Assembly (NCBI RefSeq): GCF_017357225.1
Contig: NZ_CP071610.1
Span: 124,001-188,000 of the forward strand
Length of the DNA stretch: 64,000 nt
Origin: Rhizobium binae
Lineage (GTDB): Bacteria; Pseudomonadota; Alphaproteobacteria; Rhizobiales; Rhizobiaceae
Direction of reading: 5' to 3'
Shown here: piece after piece, positions 46,222 to 54,011 of the stretch
Numbering within the stretch: the first letter of the stretch is position 1
How the letters are laid out: each line of letters starts with the position of its first letter
Notes under the pieces: generated by a model
The model's database searches: none
Seen by the model: the letters and a program-made list of their open reading frames with translations, nothing else
Told to the model about the DNA's origin: nothing
Position numbers and translations under genes: made by a program

Positions 46222-46965
46222 TCAATGTTTGAGGATCTGGCTGAGAAAAAGCTTCGTACGCTCATGCTGGGGATTGGTGAAGAACGCCTCCGGACTACCT
46301 TCTTCGACGATCTGGCCGGAGTTCATGAAGATGACCCGGTCGGCGACCGCGCGGGCAAAGCCCATTTCATGGGTGACGCAGACCATCGTCATGCCGTCAC
46401 GGGCAAGGCTTGTCATCGTGTCGAGAACTTCCGAGACCATTTCCGGGTCGAGCGCCGAAGTCGGCTCGTCGAACAGCATGACGGCTGGTTCCATGCAAAG
46501 GCTGCGGGCGATCGCGACGCGTTGTTGCTGGCCGCCGGAAAGCTGGGCCGGATATTTGTTGGCCTGCTCGGGGATCCTGACACGCTCCAGGAATTGCAGG
46601 GCCGTTTTCTTTGCCTCGGCGGCGGACACGTCCTTGATCCACATCGGCCCGACCATGCAGTTCATCAGCACTGTCATGTGGGGAAACAGGTTGAAATGTT
46701 GGAATACCATGCCGACATTCTTGCGGACCTCTGCAACGTTGCGCATCTTGTCGTGCAGCGTGATCCCATTGACGGTAATCTTCCCCTCCTGATGCGCCTC
46801 GAGCCGGTTGAAACAGCGGATGAGGGTCGACTTACCCGACCCCGACGGTCCGCAGACGACGATGCGCTCGCCCTTCCTCACCGTCAGGTTGATGTCCTTC
46901 AGTACCTGGAACGCGCCATACCATTTGGCGACATCCTTCGCCTCGATGATCAGGTCCATGCTCAT
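46222..46965 (-). CDS. Polar amino-acid ABC transporter, ATPase
   Basis: 247 residues. Walker A ([20 protein letters not shown]), Q-loop ([20 protein letters not shown]), signature ([16 protein letters not shown]), Walker B ([20 protein letters not shown]) and switch His ([17 protein letters not shown]) are all present. It resembles GlnQ/AapP-type ATPases. The start overlaps the permease stop (ATGA). The substrate is not readable from the sequence. Lying directly after the catabolic operon on the same strand, it may import that operon's substrate. Confidence 0.92.
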   Translation of the reverse strand: MSMDLIIEAKDVAKWYGAFQVLKDINLTVRKGERIVVCGPSGSGKSTLIRCFNRLEAHQEGKITVNGITLHDKMRNVAEVRKNVGMVFQHFNLFPHMTVLMNCMVGPMWIKDVSAAEAKKTALQFLERVRIPEQANKYPAQLSGGQQQRVAIARSLCMEPAVMLFDEPTSALDPEMVSEVLDTMTSLARDGMTMVCVTHEMGFARAVADRVIFMNSGQIVEEGSPEAFFTNPQHERTKLFLSQILKH

Positions 46966-47936
46966 CTGACTTTACTCCTGGCATAGTGGCGCTCGATGCG
47001 GGACTGGATAAGTTCGAGGCAGATCGACATGCCCCAGTAGATAAGCGCGGTCGAAATCAGCATTTCCATGTGCTGGAAAGTCTTTTGGCCGAGCGTGCGG
47101 GCAAGGAACATCAGTTCCCAGACACCGATGACGGACACCAGCGAACTATCCTTCAGCATGGAAATGAACTGGTTTCCGGTCGGCGGAATGATGACGGGCA
47201 GCGCCTGCGGCAGGATAATGCGGCGCATGGTGATTCCGAAGCCGAAACCCATGGAGCGGGATGCCTCCCACTGGCCGCGATCGATGCTCTGGATGCCGGA
47301 GCGGAAGATCTCGGTCATGTAGGCGCCATAGCAGAGCGACAGAGCGAGGATGCCGGCCGGCACCGCGTCAATGACGAACCCAAGCTGCGGCAGGCCGAGA
47401 TAGATCAAGTAGACCTGCATCAAGAGCGGTAGGCCACGAAAGAAGGACGTGTAGAAGCTGGCGATCGCATAGGCGAAACCGTTGGTCGACAGCTTGGCGA
47501 CAGCGCCGAGGATAGCGATAACCGAAGCGATGACGATCGAGATCGCCGACACATAGAGCGTCGTCACGGCACCTTGTGTGATCAGGAAGGGCAGCTTTTC
47601 CCAGATGAATGGCAGGCTGAGATGAAAGGTCTCGAAGAAAGCCAGAAACAGCATCAGCAGCTCCAGCCAGACAATGGCGATCTGTATCTTCAGTGAGGCA
47701 AAGCCGATCAACACCACGTTCAGGGAAAAGATCACCGCGACGACGAAGGCGACCGCGAAACGTCCGTAGAGCCCGCTTTGCAAGGGATCGCCGATCACCG
47801 GACGCATCAGCTCGCCCATCGTCGTGCCGGTCAGGTTGAATGCGAGGAAGACTGCCAGAATGATGGCGAACATGGTGGCGACGAACCACGGCTTGTGTAC
47901 CAGAATTTCAGCGTCGACTGTATCCGGATAGAGCAT
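46962..47936 (-). CDS. Polar amino-acid ABC transporter, permease
   Basis: 324 residues from ATG 47936, which has the ribosome site aaggacaagag. A longer frame reaching 48026 overlaps the binding-protein gene and is unlikely. Several membrane helices are seen ([60 protein letters not shown]). The EAA-type loop is [20 protein letters not shown], followed by [20 protein letters not shown], as in HisMQ/GlnP permeases. The long N-terminal extension with two extra helices is seen in the AapM-like subgroup. Confidence 0.9.
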   Translation of the reverse strand: MLYPDTVDAEILVHKPWFVATMFAIILAVFLAFNLTGTTMGELMRPVIGDPLQSGLYGRFAVAFVVAVIFSLNVVLIGFASLKIQIAIVWLELLMLFLAFFETFHLSLPFIWEKLPFLITQGAVTTLYVSAISIVIASVIAILGAVAKLSTNGFAYAIASFYTSFFRGLPLLMQVYLIYLGLPQLGFVIDAVPAGILALSLCYGAYMTEIFRSGIQSIDRGQWEASRSMGFGFGITMRRIILPQALPVIIPPTGNQFISMLKDSSLVSVIGVWELMFLARTLGQKTFQHMEMLISTALIYWGMSICLELIQSRIERHYARSKVR

Positions 47937-47992
47937 CTCTTGTCCTTCGGACGGTTTGGCGGCCCGTGTTTGCGGACCGCCAGAGAGGGTGG

Positions 47993-48826
47993 TTATTTCA
48001 CAACGGTGTAGTCGACCCCGTACCACTTGACCGACAGTTTGCTGAGCGTGCCGTCGTTCTGCATGGCTTTCACGGCCTCGGAGATCTTGGCGTCGAATTC
48101 CGCGTCGCCATGCTCGGTTGCGACAGCCAACGGCTCGTAGAATACAGGGTCGCCGAGCTGTTTGATCGGGTACCCGGCCTTCTCCGCATCGATGATGCTC
48201 GGCAGTGAGGAGACGACTGCATCGAGCCGAGTGCCGTCACCCAGGCGCAGATCGTCGAACGCCGTCGTCGAATTGCTGTAGGACTTCACGTCCTTCGGTT
48301 TGAATTCATACTTGAAGGCCGGCGCGCCGGCGGCATCCAGCGTCAGGTCCTGCTTGGCATAGGCCTCGAAAGTGGAAGTCGCCGTCGTGCCGACGGCCTT
48401 GTCGTTGAGGTCGGCAAGCGTCGTCGCCTTGCTGTCCTTGTGAACGGCAACGGCGGCCGGCGTGTAATAGTAGACGCCGGGGAAATCGAAGATCTCGGCC
48501 CGCTTCTTGGTGGGGGTCATCGAGCCGACATGCATGTCCCAGCGGCCAGACCAGTTGCCGGCGGTGATGATGTCCCAGCCGGGGGTTACGAACTCGACGC
48601 TGACCCCTAGGCGCTTGCCGATATCCTTGGCGACGTCCACATCGAAGCCATCGAGTTCGTTCTTGTCGTTCATGAAGGATTGCGGCGCCCAGTTGGCATC
48701 CGTCGCAACCTTGAGCGTCTTGGCCGCCAGCACGCGCTCCAGCACCGCCCCGGCATTGGCCGGAAGTGCTGACAAGGTAAAGGCGAGCGAAGCTGCAAGC
48801 GCCGTCAGTCTGGTGAGATGTCTCAT
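47993..48826 (-). CDS. Polar amino-acid ABC transporter, periplasmic binding protein
   Basis: 277 residues with a signal peptide (RLTALAASLAFTLSALPANA). The SBP_bac_3 fold is clear: TLKVATDANWAPQSFMNDKN, ELDGFDVDVAKDIGKRLGVS, WDMHVGSMTPTKKRAEIFDF and AVKAMQNDGTLSKLSVKWYG. It captures the substrate and delivers it to the permease. It is the first gene of the transporter unit, 149 bases after the end of the catabolic genes, with a hairpin in that gap. Confidence 0.9.
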   Translation of the reverse strand: MRHLTRLTALAASLAFTLSALPANAGAVLERVLAAKTLKVATDANWAPQSFMNDKNELDGFDVDVAKDIGKRLGVSVEFVTPGWDIITAGNWSGRWDMHVGSMTPTKKRAEIFDFPGVYYYTPAAVAVHKDSKATTLADLNDKAVGTTATSTFEAYAKQDLTLDAAGAPAFKYEFKPKDVKSYSNSTTAFDDLRLGDGTRLDAVVSSLPSIIDAEKAGYPIKQLGDPVFYEPLAVATEHGDAEFDAKISEAVKAMQNDGTLSKLSVKWYGVDYTVVK

Positions 48827-48903
48827 GCTGTCTGTTCCCTTTGTTGTTGATGGGTTCTACGGCTCAACCCTCCCGGTCTCGCCGCCGTGGTCGTCATTTA
48901 GTC

Positions 48904-48933
48904 ATCACCGGATGGGCCCGGTCTTCCGGTGAT
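48904..48933. terminator. Inverted repeat between catabolic genes and transporter
   Basis: ATCACCGGA (48904-48912) and TCCGGTGAT (48925-48933) form a perfect 9-bp stem with a 12-base loop, just downstream of the carboxymuconolactone-decarboxylase-like gene on the minus strand. No clear T-run follows. It could attenuate read-through into the transporter or serve as an mRNA-stabilising hairpin. Confidence 0.5.
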
Positions 48934-48974
48934 CCGGAGGATGTTTGTGCTGCTGCTTGCTTGAAACGGCGAAA

Positions 48975-49364
48975 TCAAAGCTCCCCTTTCTCGCGCATCT
49001 CGGCGCGGACATTGCCTGCTACGCGGAAAGCCTCGACGCCTGCGGGAATTCCGCAATAGACGGCGATCTGGACGAGTGCGGCGCGCAGCTCGTCGTCGGT
49101 CACGCCGTTGCGGATCGCGCCGCGGACATGGATCCCGAACTCGTGCATGCGATTGAGGGCCGCGAGCATTCCAAGGTTGACAAGGCTGCGCTGCTTGAGG
49201 TCGAGGCCGTTGTCGGTCCAGGCGGCACCCCAGCAATATTCATTGAGAACATCCTGGAAGGGCCGGGAGAAATCGTCGGCATTGCCGAGAGCGCGATCGA
49301 CATAATCGTCCCCGAGCACCTTGCGTCGCACGGCCTCGCCAGCCTGCCGGAGCATCTTATCCAT
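48975..49364 (-). CDS. Carboxymuconolactone decarboxylase-family protein (PcaC-like)
   Basis: 129 residues. YCWGAAWTDNGLDLKQRSLV, NLGMLAALNRMHEFGIHVRG and AIRNGVTDDELRAALVQIAV, then YCGIPAGVEAFR, match the gamma-CMD family (all-helical, AhpD-like fold). It lacks a CxxC pair, so a peroxidase role is unlikely. Its start overlaps the hydrolase gene by eight bases. In this operon it may act on a dicarboxylic ring-cleavage intermediate, but that is inferred from position. Confidence 0.82.
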   Translation of the reverse strand: MDKMLRQAGEAVRRKVLGDDYVDRALGNADDFSRPFQDVLNEYCWGAAWTDNGLDLKQRSLVNLGMLAALNRMHEFGIHVRGAIRNGVTDDELRAALVQIAVYCGIPAGVEAFRVAGNVRAEMREKGEL

Positions 49365-50169
49365 GGCTCACCTCTTCTGATGCAAGGAAATCTCCCATCA
49401 GGCGGGCCACGGTCGCCGGGGCCTCGATGAGAATGGAGTGACGCAGACCCGGCAGGATCGCCAGCGTCGAGCCGGGGATGCGGTCATGCATGTAACTGGC
49501 CATGCGCGGGTTTGAGCCGGCATCCTCCTCTCCGGTCGCAATCAGCGTCGGGCAGCGGATCTGGTCGAGAAACCCGCCGAAATCCGTTTCCGCCAGAACA
49601 CGATAGGCGGAGGCGTAACAATCGGGATCGTTCTCGGCATCCCGCGCGCGCAGTCTCTCGATAATCTCGGGATTGCGTTCCTGAAACCCTTCCGTCAGCC
49701 AGCGCGACAGCGAGGCATCGTGATGGGCGCCGGGATTACCGATCCTGAGCGCTGCAAGCCGTGTCAGGACGCGTTCGCGCTCCTCCGAGGTGCGGCCGGC
49801 GACCGTGGAGAGAAGCACTAGTTTTCTCAACCGCGCTTGATGGGTGAGCGCCAGTCGCTGTGCGATCAGCCCGCCGAGCGAGAAACCCGCCAGATGGAAG
49901 GTCTCGAACCCCGCATGCGCCGCCAGCGTCAGCGTCTCGGCGACGAAATCGTCGATTTCATAACGGCCCTTGATGCGCGTAGACCGCCCGTGGCCACGCA
50001 GGTCGAAGGTCAGGATTGTGAAACGATCCTTGAGCTCAGCCACCACGCCGCCCCACGCCTCCAGAGACGACCCGACGCCGTGGATGCAGACCAGCGGCTC
50101 CACGCCGTTGCCGTCGATACGGAAGTTGAGCGTTACATCGCCGACGGTATGTTGCCGAAGCTGCGTCAT
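49357..50169 (-). CDS. Alpha/beta hydrolase (TgnD-like amide/enol hydrolase candidate)
   Basis: 270 residues from ATG 50169, one base after the monooxygenase stop (TGAGATG). Oxyanion loop CIHGVGSSLEAW, strand FDLRGHGRSTRIKGR, nucleophile elbow LAGFSLGGLIAQRL (Ser), later LIATGEEDAGSN (Asp candidate) and LRHSILIEAP (His) give a full triad. In A. baylyi, TgnD, an alpha/beta hydrolase, cleaves the N-formyl-enamine in trigonelline breakdown. The same neighbours here make that role plausible. A 3-oxoadipate enol-lactonase-like activity is the alternative. Confidence 0.8.
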   Translation of the reverse strand: MTQLRQHTVGDVTLNFRIDGNGVEPLVCIHGVGSSLEAWGGVVAELKDRFTILTFDLRGHGRSTRIKGRYEIDDFVAETLTLAAHAGFETFHLAGFSLGGLIAQRLALTHQARLRKLVLLSTVAGRTSEERERVLTRLAALRIGNPGAHHDASLSRWLTEGFQERNPEIIERLRARDAENDPDCYASAYRVLAETDFGGFLDQIRCPTLIATGEEDAGSNPRMASYMHDRIPGSTLAILPGLRHSILIEAPATVARLMGDFLASEEVSHG

Positions 50170-50170
50170 C

Positions 50171-51250
50171 TCAGCGCCCCGAACCCACTGCACGCTGGCG
50201 GTCTTGTTCACGAGCCGCGAAGAATGGCATGACTTCATCGACGAACAGCCGCAGCGTCTTCTTCTGCAGTTCAAACGGCAGGTTGAACGTGAGGCCCAAG
50301 CAATATTGATCGACGCCAGCCGCCTCGTAGGCGAGCAGTTTTTCGATCACTTCGTCCGGCGTTCCGAACATCAGGTTTTTGCGAATATTGTCCGGATTGT
50401 AGTTGTCCTTGCCCTTAACGCTTTCGAACGGGACCGCTTCCGGAAAGCCTTCCCGGACCGCGCCGATATTCTGCATGAGGTTCTCGAAAGTCCTGCCATA
50501 GTCCATGCTGTGCTGGACGGCGAGTTGCCAGTCCTCGGGCCTGTCGTAGACACAAGTCCGGCGCTGCATCATGAAGCGCGGCCGCGGGACCTCCGGATGA
50601 TCGGCGACAGCCTTTTCGAACTTGTCAGCGAGAACCTGGATTTCGGCTGCAGGTGCTGACAACGGTGTCGACAGAATATTGGCGCCGACGCTGATTGCCC
50701 AGTCAAACGTGCCGGGATCGCGTGCCGCGACCCAGATCGGCGGATGCGGCTGCTGCAGCGGTTTTGGCACCGCCGTCGCAAGTGGGAAGTTCCAGTATTG
50801 GCCATTATGGGCATAGTCGCCCTGCCACAATTTCCTCACTGCCGGCACCAATTCCTTGAGATAAGCGACGCCTTCCTGCTGCGGCATGCCGCCGGCCATG
50901 CGGTCGAATTCATATTGGTAGGAGCCGCGGGCAATGCCGAATTCCAGCCGGCCATCCGTCAAGTGGTCGCAAAGAGCCGCCTCACCGGCAAGCCGGATCG
51001 GGCTCCAATAGGGCGCAACCAGAGTCGAGGTGCCGAGGCGGATCTGGTCGGTGTGTTGTCCGAGCCATGTCAGTGTCTGGAACGGATTGGGGGAAATCGT
51101 GCATTCGATCGTGTGATGCTCGGCGGTCCACAGCGTTTCAAAACCGCCCTCGTCGGCTATCCGGGCAAGCTCGAGCAGGTTGTTCTTGACCCTGGACATC
51201 GGCGCGTCCGGCGAGAAACGTTCCATGGTGAGTGAGACTGCGAATTTCAT
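50171..51250 (-). CDS. Luciferase-like flavin-dependent monooxygenase (TgnB-like)
   Basis: 359 residues from MKFAVSLTMERFSPDAPMSR, the natural LLM start. An ATG eight codons upstream is less likely. LLM family blocks: FETLWTAEHHTIECTISPNP, QIRLGTSTLVAPYWSPIRLA, LEFGIARGSYQYEFDRMAGG and GTPDEVIEKLLAYEAAGVDQ. It uses reduced FMN supplied by the flavin reductase two genes upstream. In the trigonelline pathway the oxygenase TgnB opens the pyridinium ring. The same two-component arrangement here supports a ring-opening or N-heterocycle role. RutA-like pyrimidine cleavage is less likely without other rut genes. Confidence 0.85.
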   Translation of the reverse strand: MKFAVSLTMERFSPDAPMSRVKNNLLELARIADEGGFETLWTAEHHTIECTISPNPFQTLTWLGQHTDQIRLGTSTLVAPYWSPIRLAGEAALCDHLTDGRLEFGIARGSYQYEFDRMAGGMPQQEGVAYLKELVPAVRKLWQGDYAHNGQYWNFPLATAVPKPLQQPHPPIWVAARDPGTFDWAISVGANILSTPLSAPAAEIQVLADKFEKAVADHPEVPRPRFMMQRRTCVYDRPEDWQLAVQHSMDYGRTFENLMQNIGAVREGFPEAVPFESVKGKDNYNPDNIRKNLMFGTPDEVIEKLLAYEAAGVDQYCLGLTFNLPFELQKKTLRLFVDEVMPFFAAREQDRQRAVGSGR

Positions 51251-51290
51251 GAGTTTTCCTCCCTCGCGGGCCAAGGTTTCTTTTGTCCGG

Positions 51291-52802
51291 TCACTTCAGG
51301 CGAATGACGAAGGGGTCCTGCATGGCGCCGGAATAATCGATGATGACGTTCTTCAGCCGCGAGAACTCGCGCATCACCTCGAAGCCGCCGCGCCGGCCGT
51401 AGCCGCTCTCCTTGAAGCCGCCGTTGGCGGACATGAAGGACGATGAGCGATAGGTGTTGATCCACACCGTTCCCGCCTCGACCTGGTTGGCGAAGCGCAA
51501 GGCGCGGTCGATGTCCTTGGTCCAGATGCCGGAGGCAAGGCCATAGCGTGTATCGTTGGCTAGAGCGATCATCTGCTCTTCCGACGAAAAAGGCATGACG
51601 CCGACAACCGGACCGAACAGCTCGTCGCGCATGAATGTCATGTCGTTCTGCGCATCGACCATGACGGTGGGCTCGAAATACCAGCCGCGTCCAAGCTCGC
51701 CCGATTGCGGCCGCTTGCCGCCGGCCGCGACCCTTGCCCCTTCCTTCACGCCGGAAGCGACATAGCCCTCGACCTTGGAGAGTTGATCGGCCAAGGCGAG
51801 CGGACCGATATCGGTCACGTCGACAGTCGGGTGGCCGACCCTGATGCGCTGTGTGCGGGCAACAAGTGCCTCGACGAAACGGTCGTAGACACTTGCCTCG
51901 ACGAAGCAGCGCGAGCCGGCAACGCAGGTCTGCCCTGCCGCAGCAAAGACACCGGACACGACGCCATTAACGGCATGCTCGATATCGACATCGGCAAATA
52001 CGACATGCGGAGACTTGCCACCCAGCTCCATCGAGCAAGGAATGAGGTTTTCCGCTGCGTTTCCGGCGATACGCCGGCCAGTCGCGGTGCTGCCAGTGAA
52101 GACATATTTGGCGATGCCCGAATGCCGTGTCAGCGCTTCGCCCGCATTTTTGCCCGTGCCGGTGACGACGTTGACGACGCCGGCGGGAAAGCCTGCCGCG
52201 GCAATCAGCTCGGCAAGCGCCAGCGTCGAGGCGGTCGCGTGTTCGGACGGCTTGATAACGACGGTGTTGCCGATGGCAAGGCACGGCGCCAGCGTACCGG
52301 TCAGAAGCATCAGCGGCGAATTCCACGGCGTTATCATGCCGACGACGCCGATCGGCTCGCGGAGGTTGAAGTTGAGCATCTCTAGCTTGTTGACCGGGAT
52401 CGTCTCGCCCTGCAGCTTGTCGGCCATCCCGGCGAAATAGTGATAAGCGTCCGGCATGGCGCGCATCTGCGCCCGTGTTTCCTTGAGAAGCTTGCCGTTG
52501 TCGCGCGTCTCGATATCAGCCAGTTCGTCGGCGTGCTCCAGTACGAGATCGGCCAGCCTGCGCACCAGACGGCCGCGGTCGGTCTGCGTCATCCGCCGCC
52601 AAGTGGGGTCGCGAAAGGCGGCCTGCGCCGACGAAACGGCCGCCTCCACGTCATCGGCGTCGGCTTCGGCGAGTTCGTACCAGCATTCGCCAGTGGTCGG
52701 GTCGAAGCTGTCGATGTAGCGCCCATTCTTCGGCGCCACCAACTGGCCGCCGATGAACAGACCCTGACGTGACCCTTCGATGGTTTTGACTGTCGTCTTC
52801 AT
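51291..52802 (-). CDS. Aldehyde dehydrogenase (TgnC-like)
   Basis: 503 residues from MKTTVKTIEGSRQGLFIGGQ (ATG 52802). An ATG eight codons upstream and a longer frame overlapping the reductase gene also exist. NAD-binding region (GVVGMITPWNSPLMLLTGTL, VVIKPSEHATAS, FTGSTATGRRIAG), catalytic Glu in MELGGKSPHVVF, Cys in AAGQTCVAGSRC and the C-terminal GGFKESGYGRRGGFEVMREF are intact. It oxidises a semialdehyde to an acid. Position between reductase and monooxygenase matches TgnC, which oxidises the ring-opened N-methylformamido intermediate. Confidence 0.88.
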   Translation of the reverse strand: MKTTVKTIEGSRQGLFIGGQLVAPKNGRYIDSFDPTTGECWYELAEADADDVEAAVSSAQAAFRDPTWRRMTQTDRGRLVRRLADLVLEHADELADIETRDNGKLLKETRAQMRAMPDAYHYFAGMADKLQGETIPVNKLEMLNFNLREPIGVVGMITPWNSPLMLLTGTLAPCLAIGNTVVIKPSEHATASTLALAELIAAAGFPAGVVNVVTGTGKNAGEALTRHSGIAKYVFTGSTATGRRIAGNAAENLIPCSMELGGKSPHVVFADVDIEHAVNGVVSGVFAAAGQTCVAGSRCFVEASVYDRFVEALVARTQRIRVGHPTVDVTDIGPLALADQLSKVEGYVASGVKEGARVAAGGKRPQSGELGRGWYFEPTVMVDAQNDMTFMRDELFGPVVGVMPFSSEEQMIALANDTRYGLASGIWTKDIDRALRFANQVEAGTVWINTYRSSSFMSANGGFKESGYGRRGGFEVMREFSRLKNVIIDYSGAMQDPFVIRLK

Positions 52803-52839
52803 ATCAACGGTCCTGCTTTTCAAATTCATTCTACGCGGC

Positions 52840-53823
52840 TTAATCTTGAGCGACCGGCATCCAGGCACGCGCCTGACCGTCGATCATCGCCACCCGGCCG
52901 CCGTCGCCCGTGTCCATGTAGATGCCGAAGCGCTTTTCCTGCCGTTCACGTACGTAGCGGCGCAGCATCGACCGCAGTTCGTGGGTCGGTATCAGGTCGT
53001 AGGGCAAAGCGTCGATCGGGAAGAATTGTAGCCCCGCAGGCAATGCGGAACCGGCGGCGTCGGCCGCGAGCCGGGCGCGATAGATCAGGTAACCCGGATC
53101 GCTGTCGGCAACGTCGAAGACCGAGTAGAGAAACGTGTCTTCAGAGACGAGGCTCAGCGCATCGCCATCATCGATCATCAGGCGGCTATCGGCCTTGCGC
53201 CGTCTTGCCGTCGGCAGGACCCAGCCGCCTTTGCCATCAGAGCGCAGAAGCAGATTGTCCTCGGCCTCGATAAGATAGCCGATGATCATGCCATGCGAGG
53301 CAAGCCAGCCGGCGGGCAGCGGATCCTTAACGCTGGCATACCGGCCGCGGCAGAAGCCGAGCGGCGCCGAAGGGCTGGTACCGAACGCCTGCACCTGGCC
53401 AACGAGGATGACGTGATCGCCGGCATCGACGCGGGTATGAACCGTGCAATCGAACCAGGTCAGGCTGTCGGTCAGGATCGGCGAGCCCGTGTGCACCCGG
53501 TCATGGTTGACCGACTGGAACTTGTCGGGGGATTTCGACGCGAACGTTGCCGAGACGTCAACCTGGCCTTCATGCAGAAGATTGACTGCAAAAGCCGGGG
53601 CCGCCGTGAAGGCCGGAAAACTCGATGCGGATTTTCCGACACAGACGAGCAATAGTGGTGGATCGAGCGACACGGAAGTGAAGGAATTGGCGGTCATGCC
53701 CCGGGGCGTGCCATCCTCATCCAGCGTCGTGATCACCGTAACGCCAGTGACGAACGTGCCGAAGGCGCGGCGCAGGGCGATGGGGTCGATTGCCGTATCG
53801 GGTCTTGCTGCTATTTGCGCCAT
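52840..53823 (-). CDS. Flavin reductase with C-terminal extension (TgnA-like)
   Basis: About 327 residues from MAQIAARPDTAIDPIALRRA (other ATGs 4-20 codons upstream). The first 165 residues are a flavin reductase domain (RRAFGTFVTGVTVITTLDED, RGMTANSFTSVSLDPPLLLV, DHVILVGQVQAFG). The last 150 residues form a second, Nudix-like module (GYLIEAEDNLLLRSDGKGGW, LQFFPIDALPYDLI) lacking an obvious catalytic Nudix box, so it may sense or bind a ligand. It reduces FMN for the downstream monooxygenase. It is the first gene of the operon, 128 bases after the regulator gene. Confidence 0.82.
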   Translation of the reverse strand: MAQIAARPDTAIDPIALRRAFGTFVTGVTVITTLDEDGTPRGMTANSFTSVSLDPPLLLVCVGKSASSFPAFTAAPAFAVNLLHEGQVDVSATFASKSPDKFQSVNHDRVHTGSPILTDSLTWFDCTVHTRVDAGDHVILVGQVQAFGTSPSAPLGFCRGRYASVKDPLPAGWLASHGMIIGYLIEAEDNLLLRSDGKGGWVLPTARRRKADSRLMIDDGDALSLVSEDTFLYSVFDVADSDPGYLIYRARLAADAAGSALPAGLQFFPIDALPYDLIPTHELRSMLRRYVRERQEKRFGIYMDTGDGGRVAMIDGQARAWMPVAQD

Positions 53824-53889
53824 CGTTCCTGCCATCCTCATTCCAGTTCGATGAAAGAAGGCTACCGGCTGGCGACCAGCCATTCTTCC

Positions 53890-53936
53890 TCCTGTCCGCA
53901 GGAAGGGATGGGAATTTCCTGCTCAGATCGGCAGGA
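53890..53936. promoter_or_regulatory. Two TCCTG...CAGGA dyads before the catabolic operon
   Basis: TCCTG-N4-CAGGA (53890-53903) and TCCTGC-N8-GCAGGA (53917-53936) lie 70-115 bases upstream of the flavin-reductase start. The same half-site sequence used twice in a short promoter region suggests an operator, most simply for the adjacent PucR-type regulator. A TCCT...AGGA fragment also occurs between the regulator and the divergent gene (around 55908). Confidence 0.4.
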
Positions 53937-54011
53937 CACCGAAAATGGCCAAGCCGTACGCTTCCGCGGCCACAGGCGCGGCCCGCCGATTTAAGAATCC
54001 AATTATGAGCG

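Noticed and set aside
47937..48026. Upstream extension of the ABC permease into the binding-protein gene
   Set aside because: It would overlap the binding-protein stop, and the ATG at 47936 has a proper ribosome site and the natural family start.
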